Shown: piece after piece, positions 63,669 to 64,000 of the stretch
Position numbering within the stretch: position 1 is the first letter of the stretch
How the letters are laid out: every line of letters begins with the position of its first letter
Source of the DNA: Starkeya sp. ORNL1
GTDB lineage: Bacteria > Pseudomonadota > Alphaproteobacteria > Rhizobiales > Xanthobacteraceae
Assembly: GCF_012971745.1 (NCBI RefSeq)
Contig: NZ_CP048834.1
Location: 2,356,001-2,420,000 of the forward strand
Reading direction: 5' to 3'
Length of the DNA: 64,000 nt
Notes under the pieces: model-generated
The model's database searches: none
Told to the model about the DNA's origin: nothing
What the model saw: only the letters and a program-made list of their open reading frames with translations
Made by a program: the position numbers and the translations under genes

Positions 63669-64000
63669 ATGACTGCCATCACCTATCGGACCGCCGACGT
63701 GGACGGCTTCAACATCTTCTATCGCGAGGCCGGACCACTGGACGCGCCCACGCTGCTGCTGCTTCACGGCTTCCCGAGCGCGGGCCATATGTTCCGGGAC
63801 CTCATTCCGCTCCTGGCCGACCGCTTCCACATCATCGCGCCCGATTTGCCGGGCTTCGGCCAGTCGGACATGCCGGCGCGGAGCGACTTCACCTACAGCT
63901 TCGATCATGTTGCCGACATCATCGACCGCTTCACCGAGGTGATCGGCCTGAAGCGCTACGCCGTCTATGTCTTCGACTATGGCGCACCGACCGGGTTCAG
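63669..64000 (+). CDS. Alpha/beta-fold hydrolase, N-terminal part (partial)
   Basis: The gene runs off the window after about 110 codons. It shows the oxyanion [27 protein letters not shown] and the nucleophile elbow [10 protein letters not shown], where Asp rather than Ser is the likely nucleophile, as in haloalkane dehalogenases and epoxide hydrolases. AGAAGGAGA precedes the ATG. The CGNR-type inverted repeat overlaps its promoter. Confidence 0.88.
   Translation, partial: MTAITYRTADVDGFNIFYREAGPLDAPTLLLLHGFPSAGHMFRDLIPLLADRFHIIAPDLPGFGQSDMPARSDFTYSFDHVADIIDRFTEVIGLKRYAVYVFDYGAPTGF

Overview
The window is 64 kb of GC-rich DNA with dense, short-spaced genes, many ATGA/GTGA start-stop overlaps, FixLJ-like signalling proteins, numerous LysR regulators and many solute transporters. 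This fits a metabolically versatile alphaproteobacterium of the Hyphomicrobiales (Rhizobiales) type. I cannot name the genus. I see no rRNA, tRNA, CRISPR array, prophage, transposase or replication origin. The region reads as chromosomal or megaplasmid accessory catabolism.

Layout. 1-3.4 kb: an RND efflux operon (34-aa membrane protein, inner-membrane pump, start of a probable adaptor). 3.7-8 kb: a small secreted protein, an AraC regulator with a 76-aa partner, and a FixL/FixJ-type histidine kinase and response regulator plus a single-receiver protein. 8-17 kb: LysR, dehydratase/epimerase-like SDR, OsmC, a hydrolase, MBL-fold protein, DUF302, multicopper oxidase, SGNH hydrolase and SDR. 17-26.5 kb: a LysR regulator facing a long operon with an ABC transporter (binding protein, ATPase, two permeases), a PRISE-type enone reductase, an SDR, a cupin and an Old Yellow Enzyme. 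26.7-37 kb: small secreted protein, GST, TetR with a divergent flavin monooxygenase, cardiolipin synthase, short-chain fatty-acid transporter, patatin, and a D-alanine catabolic set (Lrp regulator, alanine racemase, D-amino-acid dehydrogenase). 37-54.5 kb: two GMC oxidoreductases, an MFS transporter, an AcoR-type sigma-54 activator, a polyamine-type ABC transporter, two DadA/PuuB-like FAD oxidases, a luciferase-like monooxygenase, aldehyde dehydrogenase and a RidA protein. 54.5-62 kb: LysR facing an operon of EthD, PRISE reductase, YciI, cupin, SDR and a TRAP transporter. 62-64 kb: CGNR regulator, TMEM175-like membrane protein and the start of an alpha/beta hydrolase.

Three regulatory stories stand out. 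(1) Two separate operons carry the same PRISE reductase + SDR + cupin core but use different importers (ABC versus TRAP) and different side enzymes. They look like twin pathways for related, undescribed substrates, probably unsaturated carbonyl compounds. (2) A matching LysR-type box (TGTGA-N7-TCACA) lies in front of both the LysR/SDR pair at 17.2 kb and the ABC-PRISE operon at 26.7 kb, tying 10 kb into one regulon. (3) Three near-consensus sigma-54 promoters (49478-49493, 50794-50809, 51096-51111) precede the FAD oxidase-ABC-GMC operon, the monooxygenase and the aldehyde dehydrogenase-RidA-oxidase operon. Their likely activator is encoded at 40333-42300. A smaller case is a (G)TAACCT-N17-AGGTTA(C) inverted repeat found both near the CGNR regulator and in front of the last hydrolase gene.
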